64,000 nucleotides of DNA from Eremophila alpestris peregrina (taxonomy: Eukaryota; Chordata; Aves; Passeriformes; Alaudidae). The stretch covers positions 5,436,589 through 5,500,588 of the forward strand of contig WMCF01000032.1 in NCBI GenBank assembly GCA_009792885.1, written 5' to 3'. Position 1 is the stretch's first letter. Each line of letters begins with the position of its first letter. The notes under the pieces were generated by a model. It did not search any database. It saw nothing but the letters and a program-made list of their open reading frames with translations, and had not been told where the DNA came from. Positions 1 to 14,427 of the stretch are shown here, piece by piece. Position numbers and translations under genes: made by a program.

Positions 1-3000
1 CAGAACACTGAGAGAGCGTTGCTAAGAGTAAAAATAGAATGGTTCCATGTAATTTTCAATGTCAGTATTGAGCATAAAAACACTGAATGAAGGGTTAATT
101 TGCACGGGGAAAGAAAGCCAAATAAGAGATGACACTTGGGCTATGAGACCATCTTCAGGCTGTGCAAAAAAACCTGAATATATTTTCTCATAGCCCTAAG
201 AAGAGCTTACAGCTGAAATGTCTTCTCTAATCTTATTGTTTATTTATAATCTGCATTTATTATCCTCTTTGCTTTTATTTTGCAGCTAACATCCTCCTGC
301 AGGACCCTATTTGTCTCCAGATGTTGATCAGTGTACATTCTTTTTGCTAAATGTCTTTTGGATCTAAAGCCTTTTTCATACTGGGATTTGGTAATCAAAC
401 CCTTTTCTATCTCCTCTGCTCGGGTGAAGCCTCCTCCTGCAGGAACAAGAGCTGACACTCTTTGGAGTCAGACGTCATGTGAGCACATGCTGTTGAGTTT
501 TTCTGTATGAGACTTTGCACATTGCCTTTATTGTAATATTCTGGCTGGGAAGAAAAAATGGAAAAATGAGAGTTCATTCCACTCCTTTCCGTAGTGTGGT
601 GTAAGTGCACTCTTAGGCAAACTCCATTTGATGTTTTATGAAATTGGATTTTGACTGCTGTAATTTCAGACACTTAATTCCAATTACAAACCCTGTTTTT
701 GAAGAAACTGTCATTCAGTGTCACTGTCCAAAAGGTTTCATCCAGCAGAAAATCCTCAGTGCTCTGTGCCCGACAGCAGCTGTGCAAGCAAGTGCCGACA
801 TCAGGCAGCAGAGTCAGGGAAGGAGGAGAGAAAAATGACCCCAATCTTTCCATTATTTCCAAAGTCTATCTTATTAGCTGAATCTGCATACTCAAAACCA
901 GAGTTCAGGCAGAAACAAATCAGTAAATGACGCTCTCAGGAATTAAAGTTGGATGAATTTACCATTTTGTGCTGCTGCAGTGCCAACAGAGCGTTCAGCC
1001 CCTCTGCCCAGTGATGGCCCCTAGGGACATTCCCATTCCACTCATTGTTTTTGTTCCTTTAAGGACCGGGGTCCTTGCAGTCACACAAGCCTTTGGATTT
1101 TACCAGGCTCTGAAAGACTTGTTAAAAACCAACATTTTCAGCTAAAAACCCATCATCTGGGTCTTTTAACACACTTAGAATCAATTAGCGGGTAAGGTTT
1201 CTATTTGTTCCACAATTTTGTGTGGGTTCTCCTTATCCATCTAAGCACCTCCGTAGTGTTTCTTTCTAAAGGCAGAACCCTTAAGGATAAATAAGTACCT
1301 AACAACAGGTCCATACCTGATTCAGTTCAAATTTGCTACAATTTAAAGCTTTCGCCCTGCCCAACACCTTGCAATGGAGCCAGCTATTCCGAATTTTCTC
1401 CATCAGAGCCACCAGTTGGCGATTTGCGGAGAGGAAATCTCTCTCCAGGCACTTCAGGGGCACATCAGTGACGGCTGCACCAGCTTGAGATTCTCAGGCC
1501 ATTTCTGAGGAACAGCTGAAGCACAGCAAAGCAGGTCAGGCATCCTCCATCCCCCCCGAAGTTCGGCAGGAAGCTCCCCAGGTGAGAGCTCCGAGGCGAG
1601 ATCAAAGCCACACCTCGGACTGACACACTCGAGGATCCCTCTCGGATGTGCTTCCTCCTGAACAACTCCTGTCAAGGCTCCGCAGGAGCTCAGAGCCTGC
1701 ACAAATGGAACGGCAGCACTTCCTTGTTGTTGTGCTTTACAGCTCCTTGAAACGCGCTGTTATTCCCTCCGAAGGTGGTAATTGAAAGTTATAAGTCATA
1801 AAAACTGATTTATCCTTGCTGAAGGACTGTTTAAAATGATCTGAACTAACTGAAATTTAAAGTTTAAGAAGCACATCAATAGTTCTACCCTCAACATTTA
1901 TTTAAAAGAGGTTTCGAACGGAGCAATATGATATAATTTAGAAATGAATTCAACAGTTGTTTTTGCTCCCTCCGAGAGCAGTTATTGCCTGTCAGATAAT
2001 TAAGTGACTATGCCAGTGACAGAATACACAAAGCAGCAGGGAGCACAGGAAAATACTGAAGCTTCTTGCAGTCCATGAGCCACCAGCGAGAACAACCTGT
2101 CTAACATATTAGAGAGAGGGAGAATTAAAAGACATGATCAGAAAAAAAACCAAGAAATCACCATGGAAACGCTCTATCAGTGTCTTTCAGCCTGGGTGTG
2201 ATCAATTCAGATGATTCTCAGGAAATTTTATGACACGTTACAAAACATGCTGTAACTCTCTCTCTCACATAAACATTTACTTAAAATCGATCAGTCAACT
2301 AAAAATAATAATAAACCTTGAGTAGCTGCACTGAATGTACAAAAGATGTTCATGGAGCTTCGTTCCTCACTGAAGATTCACAGGAAGAATCCAGCTACTC
2401 CATTCAAGCCAGACTAATCTGTATGTGCAACTCTAGACACCTTTGAAATTTGTTTACTTCAATTAGGAGATACTTAGAAAAAGAAAAGGAAATTGCAGGT
2501 TCTTGTTCAGCTCTAGACAGGAACGAAGTGAACAGGAAGTTTTGGATGGTTGAATTTTGCTTCTGAGACAAATATCATTGTTCTGAATATCCAGAATCCT
2601 CAAAACACACAAGATGTTTAACACTGCAAGCACGAAGCCCTGTGGGATGCAGAACTGGCTTTAGCAGGTGGGTTTTGGGCACAGTCAGGGTGGGATTCCC
2701 AGGACAGGCAGTCCCTAAGCTGACCCTGTGAGCACAGGCTGGGTCAGACACACACAGGGCAGAGCCAGCTCCAGCTTTTCACCACTTCAGGGCAACTTTC
2801 AGAGAGGGTATGTCTTCCATTCCTCATGGCATTATTTACTTCTGTTTTCTGTAAACTAATTTATTTTTTTGTTTTAATCTATTCCTGAAAATTGTGAATA
2901 AGTTTTGTGGGGGAAAAAAGCAAAAACAAAAGCAAACCCACAAAAAATCACATTCAGAAACTTGGGCGAAACCGGCAGAAACTGAAATTGAAACCCCAGC

Positions 3001-6000
3001 ACAGAAGTTATTGTGTGGGCAAAGCCAAGAACACACCAAGTGCTTTTCCAGAGTGGAGCAGTTGCCCATAATGCTGCCAGGGGACAGAAGCAGCCCCAGA
3101 ATCCTAAATCCCAACACCCCCCTGATGTGGCCACCACAGCCACCAGCACTCTCTGCACGTGGCCATGTCCTGCTGTTGATGTTATCTCAGAACAAGGATG
3201 TTTTTTGAAGGAATAGATGGTTTCTGACAGGAATGAAGGTGTTTCCTCAGAGGTGAGCTGCTGTTGTAGCACCTGGGATGAATTCCTCTCCTCAGAACAC
3301 AGAACTAAGCGGCCAGTTTGGGTCCTGTTGCCACTTGCTCCACACATCGAGAACATTTTTCTGGAAGCTTCCAATTATCATGGAATTCTTGGAGCTTTTT
3401 TTGTGTGTGCCACTGATTGAAGATAATCACGAGAAGAAAACTATGGCTACTAATTGTTGAAATTGTAAGGGAATATATTGAGATGATTATCGACTTAATG
3501 AAGCTGGCATTGAAATACATTTTCCTGATCTGCTTACTCTGTGTACTGTCTCCTAACTGGATAATACTCTGTGATTTACTCAGCCTCAGTAAATAACAGA
3601 CTGATCTCTCTTGTTTGCAAATGACAGCAAACATAGTTCCAGGAAAAATCATCAAACAAACAAGCACAACATGCAAGGCAAGTATCAACCATTTTGGGCT
3701 CCGTGAAAAGAAGTTCGTGGAGAAATGCTTGTTTCAACATGCTTCCACTTGATGCCAATTTGTAATTACAAATCTCATCCTGAGCTATTTTACTAATTAA
3801 AAATAATATGGGGTGAAAATCTTACAGTAGTGTAAGTTTACTTTTTTTCTAGTGTAAATCCACACAGATGAAGTAACAAAGATAAGTTATGTGCACCTTC
3901 TGAGGAGAAAAAAATTAAAATTATCAGTGAAAGCAGGTCCCCTAAATTCAGTGAAGGTTATTATCCCTGGACAAATTTTTGAAAGCATTTTTTAATTATT
4001 TGCTTTTATTTACTCATTGCATTGAAAATAACCCTTTTTCCACAGAAGGAGCACAGAGGGAAGACTGGTTGTGTTTGATTTCCTCCCCTCAGTGTACCAC
4101 AAGTATTCAGAATTCTGTCTGTGAACATCCAGTCTCCTCCTACACAAACAGATTCCAGCTTCACTTCTCATCTTGCCAACACAAATTCTCCTTTCCAGGC
4201 ACTGGAAATTTTGCAGCATCCACCTCAAGCCACTTCTGATGCTGTGATGGGCAGAAGATCACCCTTGCAAGGAAAAGCAGCCCCAGTTCTGCACGGGGAG
4301 GGTTCCCAGTGTGAGGATGAACTCAAAACATTTCCAAGTATTTCCCAGAGTTCAGCAGCTGTGAAAATGATCCAACTAAGCAGGATTAGTTGTTCTTTAA
4401 ACAAACTAAATGTAGCAGATATTATTCTTGTGGGACAAATGATCTGTCAGTAACAAACACAGATGATGTAAAAAATTAATGTTGTTCTTCATTTCCACAG
4501 TGTATACAGAAGAAATTAACTCTTGAGTTCCACAGGTGATCAGTCTGGAGCGATTCTTGGCATAAATTTAAAATTAATTATGTTCTAAATGCTGTACACA
4601 TATTAACTAATTAACCTCACAAAACGTGAAACAGATTTGTAGGCATTAGCATATGCCCTGAAGCATGAGATTCCATTACCTTTACCATTATTTCAGCTTT
4701 CAGAAAGATGAGTGTGCACAGGAACACAGAACGATCCAAAGGAAAAAGAGGTGGTTACCTGCACCCAGAGCATTCGATTTGAAAATCTGCCAGGCGCTTC
4801 AAAATTCCAAAGCTTGAGTGCAAACACACAAATGAACATTTCTGTGAATCCACCGAACACATCCCTGGGACAAGTCATGGTAAAAAACCGCAAACAAACC
4901 GAAACCCAAAGCCCAGCCAATTCCCTTTTGTCATTCTTGATGCTCGATTCGGAAAGAACGAGATGAGCCATTCACACACCAAAATGGCTCGGCACAATTC
5001 TGATGTAAATCAGGGCAACCAGATCTTCTGTGACTCTGTAAAAGATTAAAGTACAAAGAGCTTCTAAAGTGTGACTCTATTACAGGAGTAGGAACTGTTG
5101 GAACAGAAAGTGAATGTCAAAGGGAGAGGATGCACCTTCAAAGCTCCCTCAATGAACTCAAAAATGTAAATTTAAGAAACTTATTAAAATACTAGATTTT
5201 ATATTAGCATTTAGAAAGCACAAGCTCAGCGTCCTTTTCGTAATTCTGGCAAATCCCTTTTGCAATGTAATAAAAAAAGAGATTCGGCATTTGCATCTGA
5301 GGAACGACCCAATGGATTTTTTTTTATAAGATCTGCATGGGAGTAAAAACTGCAACCCTATGGAAAGTACTTTGATGTTGTACAAAAGGAGGTTTTATCA
5401 CTATTATTTCAGAGGTGTAAATGAAGGAAATTAAGAAGGTGAAACGATTAGGAGATCACCTGGCAGCTGGCTGGGCAGCTTGGATCTGTTGTTCGACTCT
5501 TTCACAGGGTGCAGATGCTCTTTACCCTCACGAGTTACAGAAAAACAGAAACTCACCAATAAAATGTGTTGTCTTTGCTCTTGGTGTGGAGCAATCCATC
5601 CGTGCCACCTCAAACAAACCCACGGAACCAGCAGAAATGTGCTGCATTTGATGAAAATGAGTATTTTGCTACAGAAAATGATTAAAAGTCACACCTACCA
5701 GTCACAGGATGTGTCGGAGCAGATTAAGGGGATACCCGTGGGGTGCAGCAGGTTTCAGAGGAACTGACAGCCCTCAGACACCCCACAATTCACTGACAGA
5801 AACCTCCCAGCAAGGAAAAGACAGCTCTAAAAGCTCAATCAGAAATTTTCCTACTGATGAAAAAATTTTGCTTAAATAATTCAAAAATTCAGCCATGGTG
5901 TCCAGAGCCTTTATCCATCCAGCATCACCTTCAAGGTTTCATGAGAAAAAGCAAAGTGTGTTTTACACACTCGATTTTTTAACTTTATGCTCAGTATTTT

Positions 6001-8862
6001 TTTCCACTCAGAAACTGTTTCAGGTATAAAAGTGGCTTCCCAATGAGACAAGAGGATGACAACTGGAATTGTACCTTTATGAATCTTGATTAGTGAACCT
6101 TTCATCACCATAAAGATTTTTATTTAGTGAAATCAGCACTGACAGCTATGGATTAGAAGCTATCAGGCATTCTAATATTAAAGAGACATTTCTCTTTATT
6201 TCTCTGAAACAAGAAGATTTTGCCAACTCCCAGTTTTAATTAAATTATGAGTGGCATGTTAGTTTATTTCTTGTGTTGGAATATTTAAATCAACATATAA
6301 TGAAGAGCTATTTACAGGATTTCTTCAAGGTACTTTGCTTCTTCTAAAATAAATGAAAAATTCTTAAAAATAAATTAAATTACTCTTCAAATAATACTGT
6401 TAAAAGCAGAGTTGGGTGCAGTCAGTACCAGAGCTAGATCCCAGCAAAGCAGCTGTACAATATTCTCTGCTCTCTCCCTCTTGCTCTGCACCCTCAGCCA
6501 TTTCTTATATTCATCATCCCCTCATGCAGCAGGTTTTTAACTAAATGTGAGTGCAGAAAAATCCATCTGTGTGAAAATATAGCTTGAATTGTTCATAATT
6601 ATGCTTAATGAGAATAAATTATTGATAAACACTTTGACACAAAGATGTGAGGGCAGATATTTTCTTTAGGAAGTGTTTTTTGTGGTAAATACAGTGATTA
6701 CAGGAACTGAGATCAGCCCTGAGAAAGCAAAGACAGCAGCAAGAACTGAGAATTTTCAAGGCACTTTCACTAAAGCTCCTCCCAGGTTAGACTGGGACAG
6801 AAGCAGTTTGTGATGAGGGATACAACCAAAGATACAAAGACTCACTGGACCTGCAGCAGAATTCGATATTCTTTTATTGGGGGGTCACCCAACAAATCAG
6901 GAAACCGAGTCCCTTTATTAAACAGTTGATTTATCTGAATTTAACCAAGATCCAGTGCTTTGGTGGCTGACAGAGACAGATTCTGCAGTAGCTTTATGAG
7001 ATGCTTCATGTGAGTGGAAACTCCTCAGAGATCATGTGGGAGCCTGGAAAATCAGCATTTCTCCCCTTGCACCTCAGCACTACATGGAGCAGGAAAGAGT
7101 TCCCTCTCTCCCCCTGTTTTGCAAGACAAATAACCTTGAATTTAATTCCAGTCTGTTTATCAGTAAATATTATCTATTTTGCCCCAAAATGCTTCCCTGT
7201 AAGCCAGTTTTCCCCTGTGATGATAAAATCAGTGTTAGAAGATGGGAGAAGATGAGGTTGGTTTGTTTGAGAGGTCTGTGAGTAGAATGGTTTTCCAAGA
7301 TGTGAGATTTGTCTTAAATGGCTGCCTCACTTCTGAACCAAAATAATGCCCAACTCCAAAATTATGATTTCCACTCTAAAGCAGTTGGAAGAAAATAAGC
7401 TGATACATATTCATATCAATACTATTTTCAATTAGTTGCCCAGTTACTCCTTTTGATACTGAAATGCTCCACACAAATCTACAGCAAAACAACATTTTGA
7501 AACCCACACTGCTAATCCTTGCTGATTTGGTCAATGGGGTTCAAAAATGGTGGTGAAACAGCAGGAATTAGGAGAATTTGAACTCTGGAGCAGAAAGATG
7601 AGCTGCAGGCTTGGGGAAGTCTTTTTCCTGGGGCAAAAGGTATGGAGGAAATCAGGCTTTGGACAAGATTACCAAGGGACAATGCTGCACCTGAAAAATG
7701 GGAGCCTCCACCTATTTTTAGCCCCTCAAGGCAGGGCATTTTTCAATGCTTTTTTGTCACAGCCCTGGTTAAAACACGAGTAAAGACACTGCATGGAAAC
7801 ATCCAATATTGACTGCAGATGATGGAAATTACTGACATTTGCCTCTCCCCCATCATAATATTTCTGCTAAGTTGTGAAAAATATGAATAAAGACATAAAT
7901 GCATTAAAATGAAATGTATATGGAATTTTAAAAGTGTATTATGAGGTTGTTGCAGCAATATCTGTTTGGTAAACAGAAAATGCAGCTGTCTAACAACAGC
8001 CATTGAAATGTGTAAGTATCCCAATAAACTCTGCTTCTTGTGGCTGCTGAGGCCAGTTTCAGTTCCCATGGAAACAGATGATGGATTGCCAAAAATGAGA
8101 TTTGATGTTTTAAAATAATCAGCGATTTGAACCAGTGATTACTATGAAAGTATTGCAGTCCTCTTGCAGCGAGGAGGGTTTTTGCAGGGAGCAGGGGAGG
8201 AACACATGGCAGCTGGCAGGCAGCAGCAGAGTTGTTAAAATTCTTGCAAATGGTCGTGGCTGCTGAATGACAACAGCAAATGCAGTTTCTTGAAAAACCA
8301 TTGAGTAAAATCGAGCGAAACCCCATTTTATAAAGTGAAAAGGCTTTGAGGTTTTAGAAAAAAATGTCGTTGTGCAGCCCCTAGATGCAATGCTTTCAAG
8401 TGCTTTTCCTAAATAAGATCTCCTTTAGACCTCAATTCTGAGAATTCAAGGAGCCAAGCACATACAAGTTTGAAATTGCTGGATATTTGTTCTCCTGTGT
8501 TATTTCTCAATGACACATTAAGTCCTGATTCTTCAAATAAGCCTCAACAAACAGAAATAAAATGCTGGCACTGCTGAGTTTTCCAGAGACTGCAGGGGAG
8601 CTCCAGGGAGGGCACAGGTCTGGGATGGATCAGGTAGCACAGGGGGTTTGCTGGGAGTTTGCGTTGAGAAGCTCAACAAGAGTTTTTGGGGAAGAAACTA
8701 AAGAAAAGTGAGGTCCACACTCCTGGGACATGGACACTCCTGAGGGGTGAGGGAAGGAAGAGATTTCCTCCAGCATTTCCACTCCTTATCCTTTCCCTTT
8801 GCCCTCTATGAAAAGCAGGAATCTTGATCTACTCCACTCTTTCCCCCTTCGAGTGGCAGGAA

Positions 8863-8908
8863 TTTAGAGAGAAAAGCAAAGAGGGAGTTTAGAGAGAAAA
8901 GCAAAGAG
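8863..8908. repeat. Short tandem duplication (25-bp period)
   Basis: The 21-bp string tttagagagaaaagcaaagag-type unit occurs at 8863-8883 and again at 8888-8908 with a 4-bp spacer. Two copies only. Confidence 0.9.
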
Positions 8909-9194
8909 AGTGAAGCTGAGCAAGCGATGGACCTGCTCACCGCAATAAACATTTACCTTGTCTAGAAATGGTCCTTTCATGTAAAACAAGGGATTGTGTA
9001 ACACTCAAAACAGCCACAGGTGTGTGTTAAGAAATATAAAGCAGCACTAACAAGCAGCAGATAAACAGATTTCACACGCATTTTGGCAGAATTCGACTGT
9101 TTTCTCACTTCTAGTTGCAAGATGCCTTCGCAAAGTTTCACCAGAGCCAAAAATGCCTCCTCTCACACCAATGAGACTGACCCTGGAGCAGCAC

Positions 9195-9316
9195 AGTCTT
9201 CATATTTACCCACCTCTAGACTGAGGATGATTTTTAAGAAATAGTATAGAATTCACTTTCAAAGAGTAAGGCTATTAACACTTCTTTCACAGCCCATATT
9301 TTCTTTCACAAAGTAC
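9195..9316 (+). repeat. 122-bp direct duplication, copy 1
   Basis: Matches 10271-10392 at a constant offset of 1,076 bp with no indels and four mismatches by eye (about 97% identity). The shared segment begins agt(c/g)ttcatatttaccc and ends cacaaagtac. It has no recognisable transposon ends or coding content. Confidence 0.93.
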
Positions 9317-10270
9317 TTTTGCAATGGATTTCAATTCGTTTGGAACCTGTCTGGAGAAGGCCAAGCACAAAGCAGCTCCACTCCCCACTCTGGGCACCCG
9401 GGACAAGGCGCAGGCTGCCAGCTCCTGCCTCTCCCTGCAGCACTAATTAATGTAAAACTGCTCCGCATTTGCTCCCATGTAGCAAATTCTTTAAATTCAA
9501 GTTGAATGCTGTTAACAAAGTAGACTCGATGCAAATCAACCACAAAAGCCACACTGCATCCCCGGAGTGCCAGGTTCTGTGGTTTTGGGGTTGTTTTTGT
9601 TTCAGTTCCTGAATCACACGGCAGTTTTCGTGATAAAAGTAAATCTGACAAAATGAAAGGCTTTTAAAGTATTCCACATAAACCTGTATCTTAAAGCTAC
9701 AAACTTATATGTCTTAGCACCTTTTCACTTCACATAAAAACCCACTGGAATCATGAGGCAAGACAGAATTTGTCATTTGCTGCACAGAATGAAAATTAAT
9801 CCTTTGTAGTACAGAGCCAGAAGTACTGACAGATACATTTTACTTCAGTCAGTTTTGATTAATAAAAGTTGATTGGTAAACATAAGACATTACCTTTTGC
9901 TGTATTTGATAAATCACAAGCATTTTGCATCTATTTCCATGAAAGCAGAGATATGTGAAGGGCCACAGGAGATAAATTGTTCCCGGGGATTTGTGAACAA
10001 TTGCCACTTTTTAAGCACAAAGCAATAGTTTTCTTTTGCATATTTGCTCTTAAGAATGACTGCGACACTTTTAAATAGTCTTATCTTGGCTGCATATTAA
10101 AATATTTCCATTTGTAGGCAGAGTAGTTCAAAGATTGACAGAAAAATGGTTTTCCTCAAAAGCCTATTAGTTATTAAAGGATTATATTCATGATTTGTCC
10201 CTAATAGCACCTTTAGTTCTGATTAGAAAATGCAGCAGATGCAAAAAGTGAACCTCAAAATATGATGAAG

Positions 10271-10392
10271 AGTGTTCATATTTACCCACCTCTAGACTGA
10301 GGATGATTTTTAAAAAATAGTATAGAATTCACTTTCAAAGAGTAATGCTATTAACACTTCTTTCACAGCCCATATTTTCCTTCACAAAGTAC
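10271..10392 (+). repeat. 122-bp direct duplication, copy 2
   Basis: Partner of 9195-9316 in the same orientation. The 954 bp between the copies is not itself duplicated, so this is a dispersed rather than tandem duplicate. Confidence 0.93.
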
Positions 10393-10943
10393 ATTCGTCC
10401 CCAGAAAGCAACAAACTCATAAATCAATTTCACTGCAAGCTGTGATAAGTAAATCATACTTAGAGCAAAAAAGGTTTCCTTCTAGTGACACTTCCATTGC
10501 CTTTGTTTTACAAATTCCAAATCTATGATTAATAAGCGTAGTAGCACATAAAATGATTTTGTTCTTTATATGTGATCATCACAGCAAAAACAATATCCAA
10601 CAGTCAGATTTTCCTCCTAGACAATGATCTTTGGAGTTTTATTGAAATTTACAGCTGCTGAAGATTGTCCTGGAAGATACTGTGAGCAGCTGAGGCCCAT
10701 TAAAGCACAATATTAGTTCCAAGCATCCACTTTTTCCTTGCAAAGATATGGATTTTACAGCGCTGCCGTAATGGCAGCCACTTCCCCTGGCTTATGAAAA
10801 AAACATCCATTACAAAACCCTCTGTGGTTTGTGGTGCAAATTTCTAATGAAACATATTGGTCAAATCCCAGAATGTGCCTCTCATCTCATCAGCCCGAGA
10901 GCCTCTCCTGGGAAGGATCCCCTTGCACAGGAGCCTTGCTGAA

Positions 10944-11630
10944 GGCAGCAGTGTTCTGTGGCAGCAGTGTTCTGTGGCAGCAATGTTCTGTGNNNNNNNN
11001 NNNNNNNNNNNNNNNNNNNNNNNNNNNNNNNNNNNNNNNNNNNNNNNNNNNNNNNNNNNNNNNNNNNNNNNNNNNNNNNNNNNNNNNNNNNNNNNNNNNN
11101 NNNNNNNNNNNNNNNNNNNNNNNNNNNNNNNNNNNNNNNNNNNNNNNNNNNNNNNNNNNNNNNNNNNNNNNNNNNNNNNNNNNNNNNNNNNNNNNNNNNN
11201 NNNNNNNNNNNNNNNNNNNNNNNNNNNNNNNNNNNNNNNNNNNNNNNNNNNNNNNNNNNNNNNNNNNNNNNNNNNNNNNNNNNNNNNNNNNNNNNNNNNN
11301 NNNNNNNNNNNNNNNNNNNNNNNNNNNNNNNNNNNNNNNNNNNNNNNNNNNNNNNNNNNNNNNNNNNNNNNNNNNNNNNNNNNNNNNNNNNNNNNNNNNN
11401 NNNNNNNNNNNNNNNNNNNNNNNNNNNNNNNNNNNNNNNNNNNNNNNNNNNNNNNNNNNNNNNNNNNNNNNNNNNNNNNNNNNNNNNNNNNNNNNNNNNN
11501 NNNNNNNNNNNNNNNNNNNNNNNNNNNNNNNNNNNNNNNNNNNNNNNNNNNNNNNNNNNNTGTTCTGTGGCAGCAATGTTCTGTGGCAGCAATGTTCTGT
11601 GGCAGCAATGTTCTGTGACAGCAGTGTTCT
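10944..11630. repeat. 16-bp minisatellite containing an assembly gap
   Basis: Unit TGTTCTGTGGCAGCA(A/G). Two complete copies plus partial ones precede the gap (unit starts at 10952, 10968, 10984), and four follow it (11561, 11577, 11593, 11609) before a partial end. The 577-bp distance between the flanking unit starts at 10984 and 11561 is one base off 36 units, so the array probably fills the gap, about 42 copies in total. Apparent open frames of 247-323 aa across it are mostly undetermined residues and are not genes. Confidence 0.9.
10993..11560. other. Run of 568 Ns (sequence gap)
   Basis: Undetermined bases inside the 16-bp minisatellite. Confidence 1.
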
Positions 11631-14427
11631 CCTCCTGCTGTCCCTGTGCCACCTCGCAGGGGCTGAGCTGCTCCCACCCACTCTGCACTCACAGCCCGTA
11701 GTCCCCAGGTGCCACCTCAGTCCCCCTCCATCAAAGCAAACCACACCAACCAACCCGGGCAGTGGAGGGGTGAATGAATTCACCTCTGACACGTCTGTTT
11801 AAAACCTGTGGCAAACAAACGATGTGCAGGGAGGAAAGCAGTGGGGCTGGATCCAGACAAGTCGAACAGCTTTGGGAAATAATGCTGGGATTTGCTCCCC
11901 CTGGGGTGCTGCAGTTTCCCTGTGCTGAGCACCCACAGCAGCCCCTGACAGACAGTGATGCTCACACAGCCCCTGACAGTGCCAGGATTTCTCAAACTGA
12001 GCACTGCAGGAGATGAGGGGAGATTTCCCTGCAGTCCTTCATACCCATACAAGCCTTGGGGATAACACTGAAACTACTGATGATTCCTGTTCCTCCAAAC
12101 TGAAGTCACTCAGTGCAGAAGTTTGGTAAATAAATGAATTACAGGGTGGTGGTGATGAATTTTAGTTTAAGGGAATAATTTAATTCTGCCAAATAGTCTT
12201 TTTTCAGGTACTGACCTTAATCTTGAGCCTGTGAAAGGCACATACAGATAAACCCAGTATTACAGGGCTTTTCCACATCTCATTGCTGAGAGGTGTCACT
12301 CCATGATGTCAGCAGACAGGAGATCTGCAAATCTGTGATTTTTAAATTGTGACTCAGCTAAAACATTGCAGAGTTGACAGTCTCTGAATTTATTGTTCAG
12401 TAATGATAACAATCACAATCTTAATGAAAGTATTATCCAGTTTATGTGAAAAGTAATTATGTGCAACTGGCTTAAGTTGTATGACAGGCTGGTGTTTGCA
12501 GAGAGATGCTCTGTGCCACTAGAACTGCTCACAGAAAAATGAAGTGGTTGTTTTAAAGTGAAAAATATATACATGGCACATTAAGTCAGCTGCTATCATC
12601 AAAGCAAAACCTAATATAGTGCTGTTATCAGCCTCAAATTTGATGTATTATTCCTAGATACTTTTTCTCATCTTTTTAAAGCCTACTTAGCCATAGCTAC
12701 TTTTTTTTTTTTGAGGCTGCCATTAATATATTTACAATTTTACTTTAACAAATGTCTAATAAATTTGCACCAGCTTTGCCTATTTGTGAAGTATTTTGAG
12801 TGGTCAAAACCACAGCAAGTCATGAGAGAGTTGCTTGTCCTTAATGTATTTTAATTTCCACAATCTGCCAGCAACTTCAGTCTGTAAGAGTTAATAATGA
12901 CCAAATACATGCAATAATGGATTGATCTGAGTGCAAAACACAGATATTAACCCGTTGTACCTGAAGGCAATTCAGCATCCCTGCCTGGGGGGATGAAGTG
13001 CACCTGTGAAATCTTCCAGTTCCTCAGGAGTTAATAAAGTGATTAAATGTCCATCCTCCTGAAAGGGACACCCCAGAAATGCCTTTATACACAAAAAAAT
13101 GAACTTTCCTGTTTTGTGTCAGACATAATTCCACTGTCAAAAGACATGAGTTTATATTCATCTGACTGCAGCTAACATGGGAAGAGCAGTGTCACTGTAA
13201 GGAAGTTAATGAAGGCAGTAATAGCGTCTGCATAGAAGTTTTCTTCTTAAAGAAAGTGAATTAAATGAACTGATGGCTGGAATGAACCTTTTCTCTGAAA
13301 AGTGCTTCACTTAGACAAAGGTAAAACATCCTCTAAGAGTACTAAGAATTTAATTCCTCAATGCCACAAGTGAAAGGCAATTGTAGACCTTGATGGTGTT
13401 ACTGTCCTTTGTGCCTCTCCAAGGTACTGTTTGTGCTCGTGTAAAGAAAGTTAAATGTGCTTTGCTTAAAAGCCTGATGAAGTACAGGCAGACAAGGCAA
13501 GCAGAATACTTGACATCCCAGAGTAGCAATTTCTTTTGATGCAGTCACCTTTAGAGAGCTGCTGGTTTAGGTAAGATGTGCAGGGAAACAGGCAAAATCA
13601 TCCCATCAGTCAAGACCCTGGATAACAGTGCAGCTCTAACTCCACATTTCTCTGCTGGTGTATTTGGAAATGAATCTGTCTGGGTGTAATGTGAAGTCTC
13701 TCCTAGAACTTCTTGGGGAATGCAGAATAATAACAAACACCTCAAACCCTAAATCTTCTCCTTGCTCATTTTCTCTCGTTCTTGATCTTTTGGTCTCCTC
13801 TCCAATTCTCCACTTCAGACATTTCCAGCACGTACAGAGCTGCTCTCTGCTCTAGAAACACCTCTTGAAAATACCAGGCTGAGGCTTTGGTGACAAAGAT
13901 TGCATAAAAGCTGCAATGAATGTACACCCACACTGCACTAAGCAAGGAGGGGTTGATGGTGACTTTTAGGACTTAAATTTTTAAACACACACCACCATGT
14001 CCCACTGACTGTGCTGCAGATGTGCTGGTTGCCTTGAGTCACAAACTAAAACAACAACCCCAGGAGTTGTGCAGGCCATTTGCTACACATTTATGTGTTA
14101 TACAGGGATTTGTTGACTTTACATGCCCACTCATTTAAGAGCATTGTCATCCTCTTCCTGTTTTGATCTGGAGGCTTTAACAAAATATTACCAACACCAT
14201 TAGGATAGGTACTAATATGTGGTTATTTGCTGCAAAATTCCACTATGAGTAACACCAGCAGTTAAATTAAACAGGGTGTGCAGTTTGAAAAAAAACCTGC
14301 CTGTGTCTCAAAGGAAACTTTCTCCCAGAAAATGTCACAGCCATGAACAGCCTTGGAGTAGAATCTAAAAAAAAGGTGAAACCAAAGCTTCACTGAATCT
14401 TTTCTCCCCCCAGCCCTGAACAACTGA

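Noticed and set aside
2874..3374. 166-aa minus-strand open frame
   Set aside because: No recognisable domain and an erratic composition; a length reachable by chance in 64 kb of six-frame translation.
10831..11802. Several open frames of 247-323 residues on both strands
   Set aside because: They run through 568 Ns and a 16-bp minisatellite; most residues are undetermined and all frames are open for the same trivial reason.
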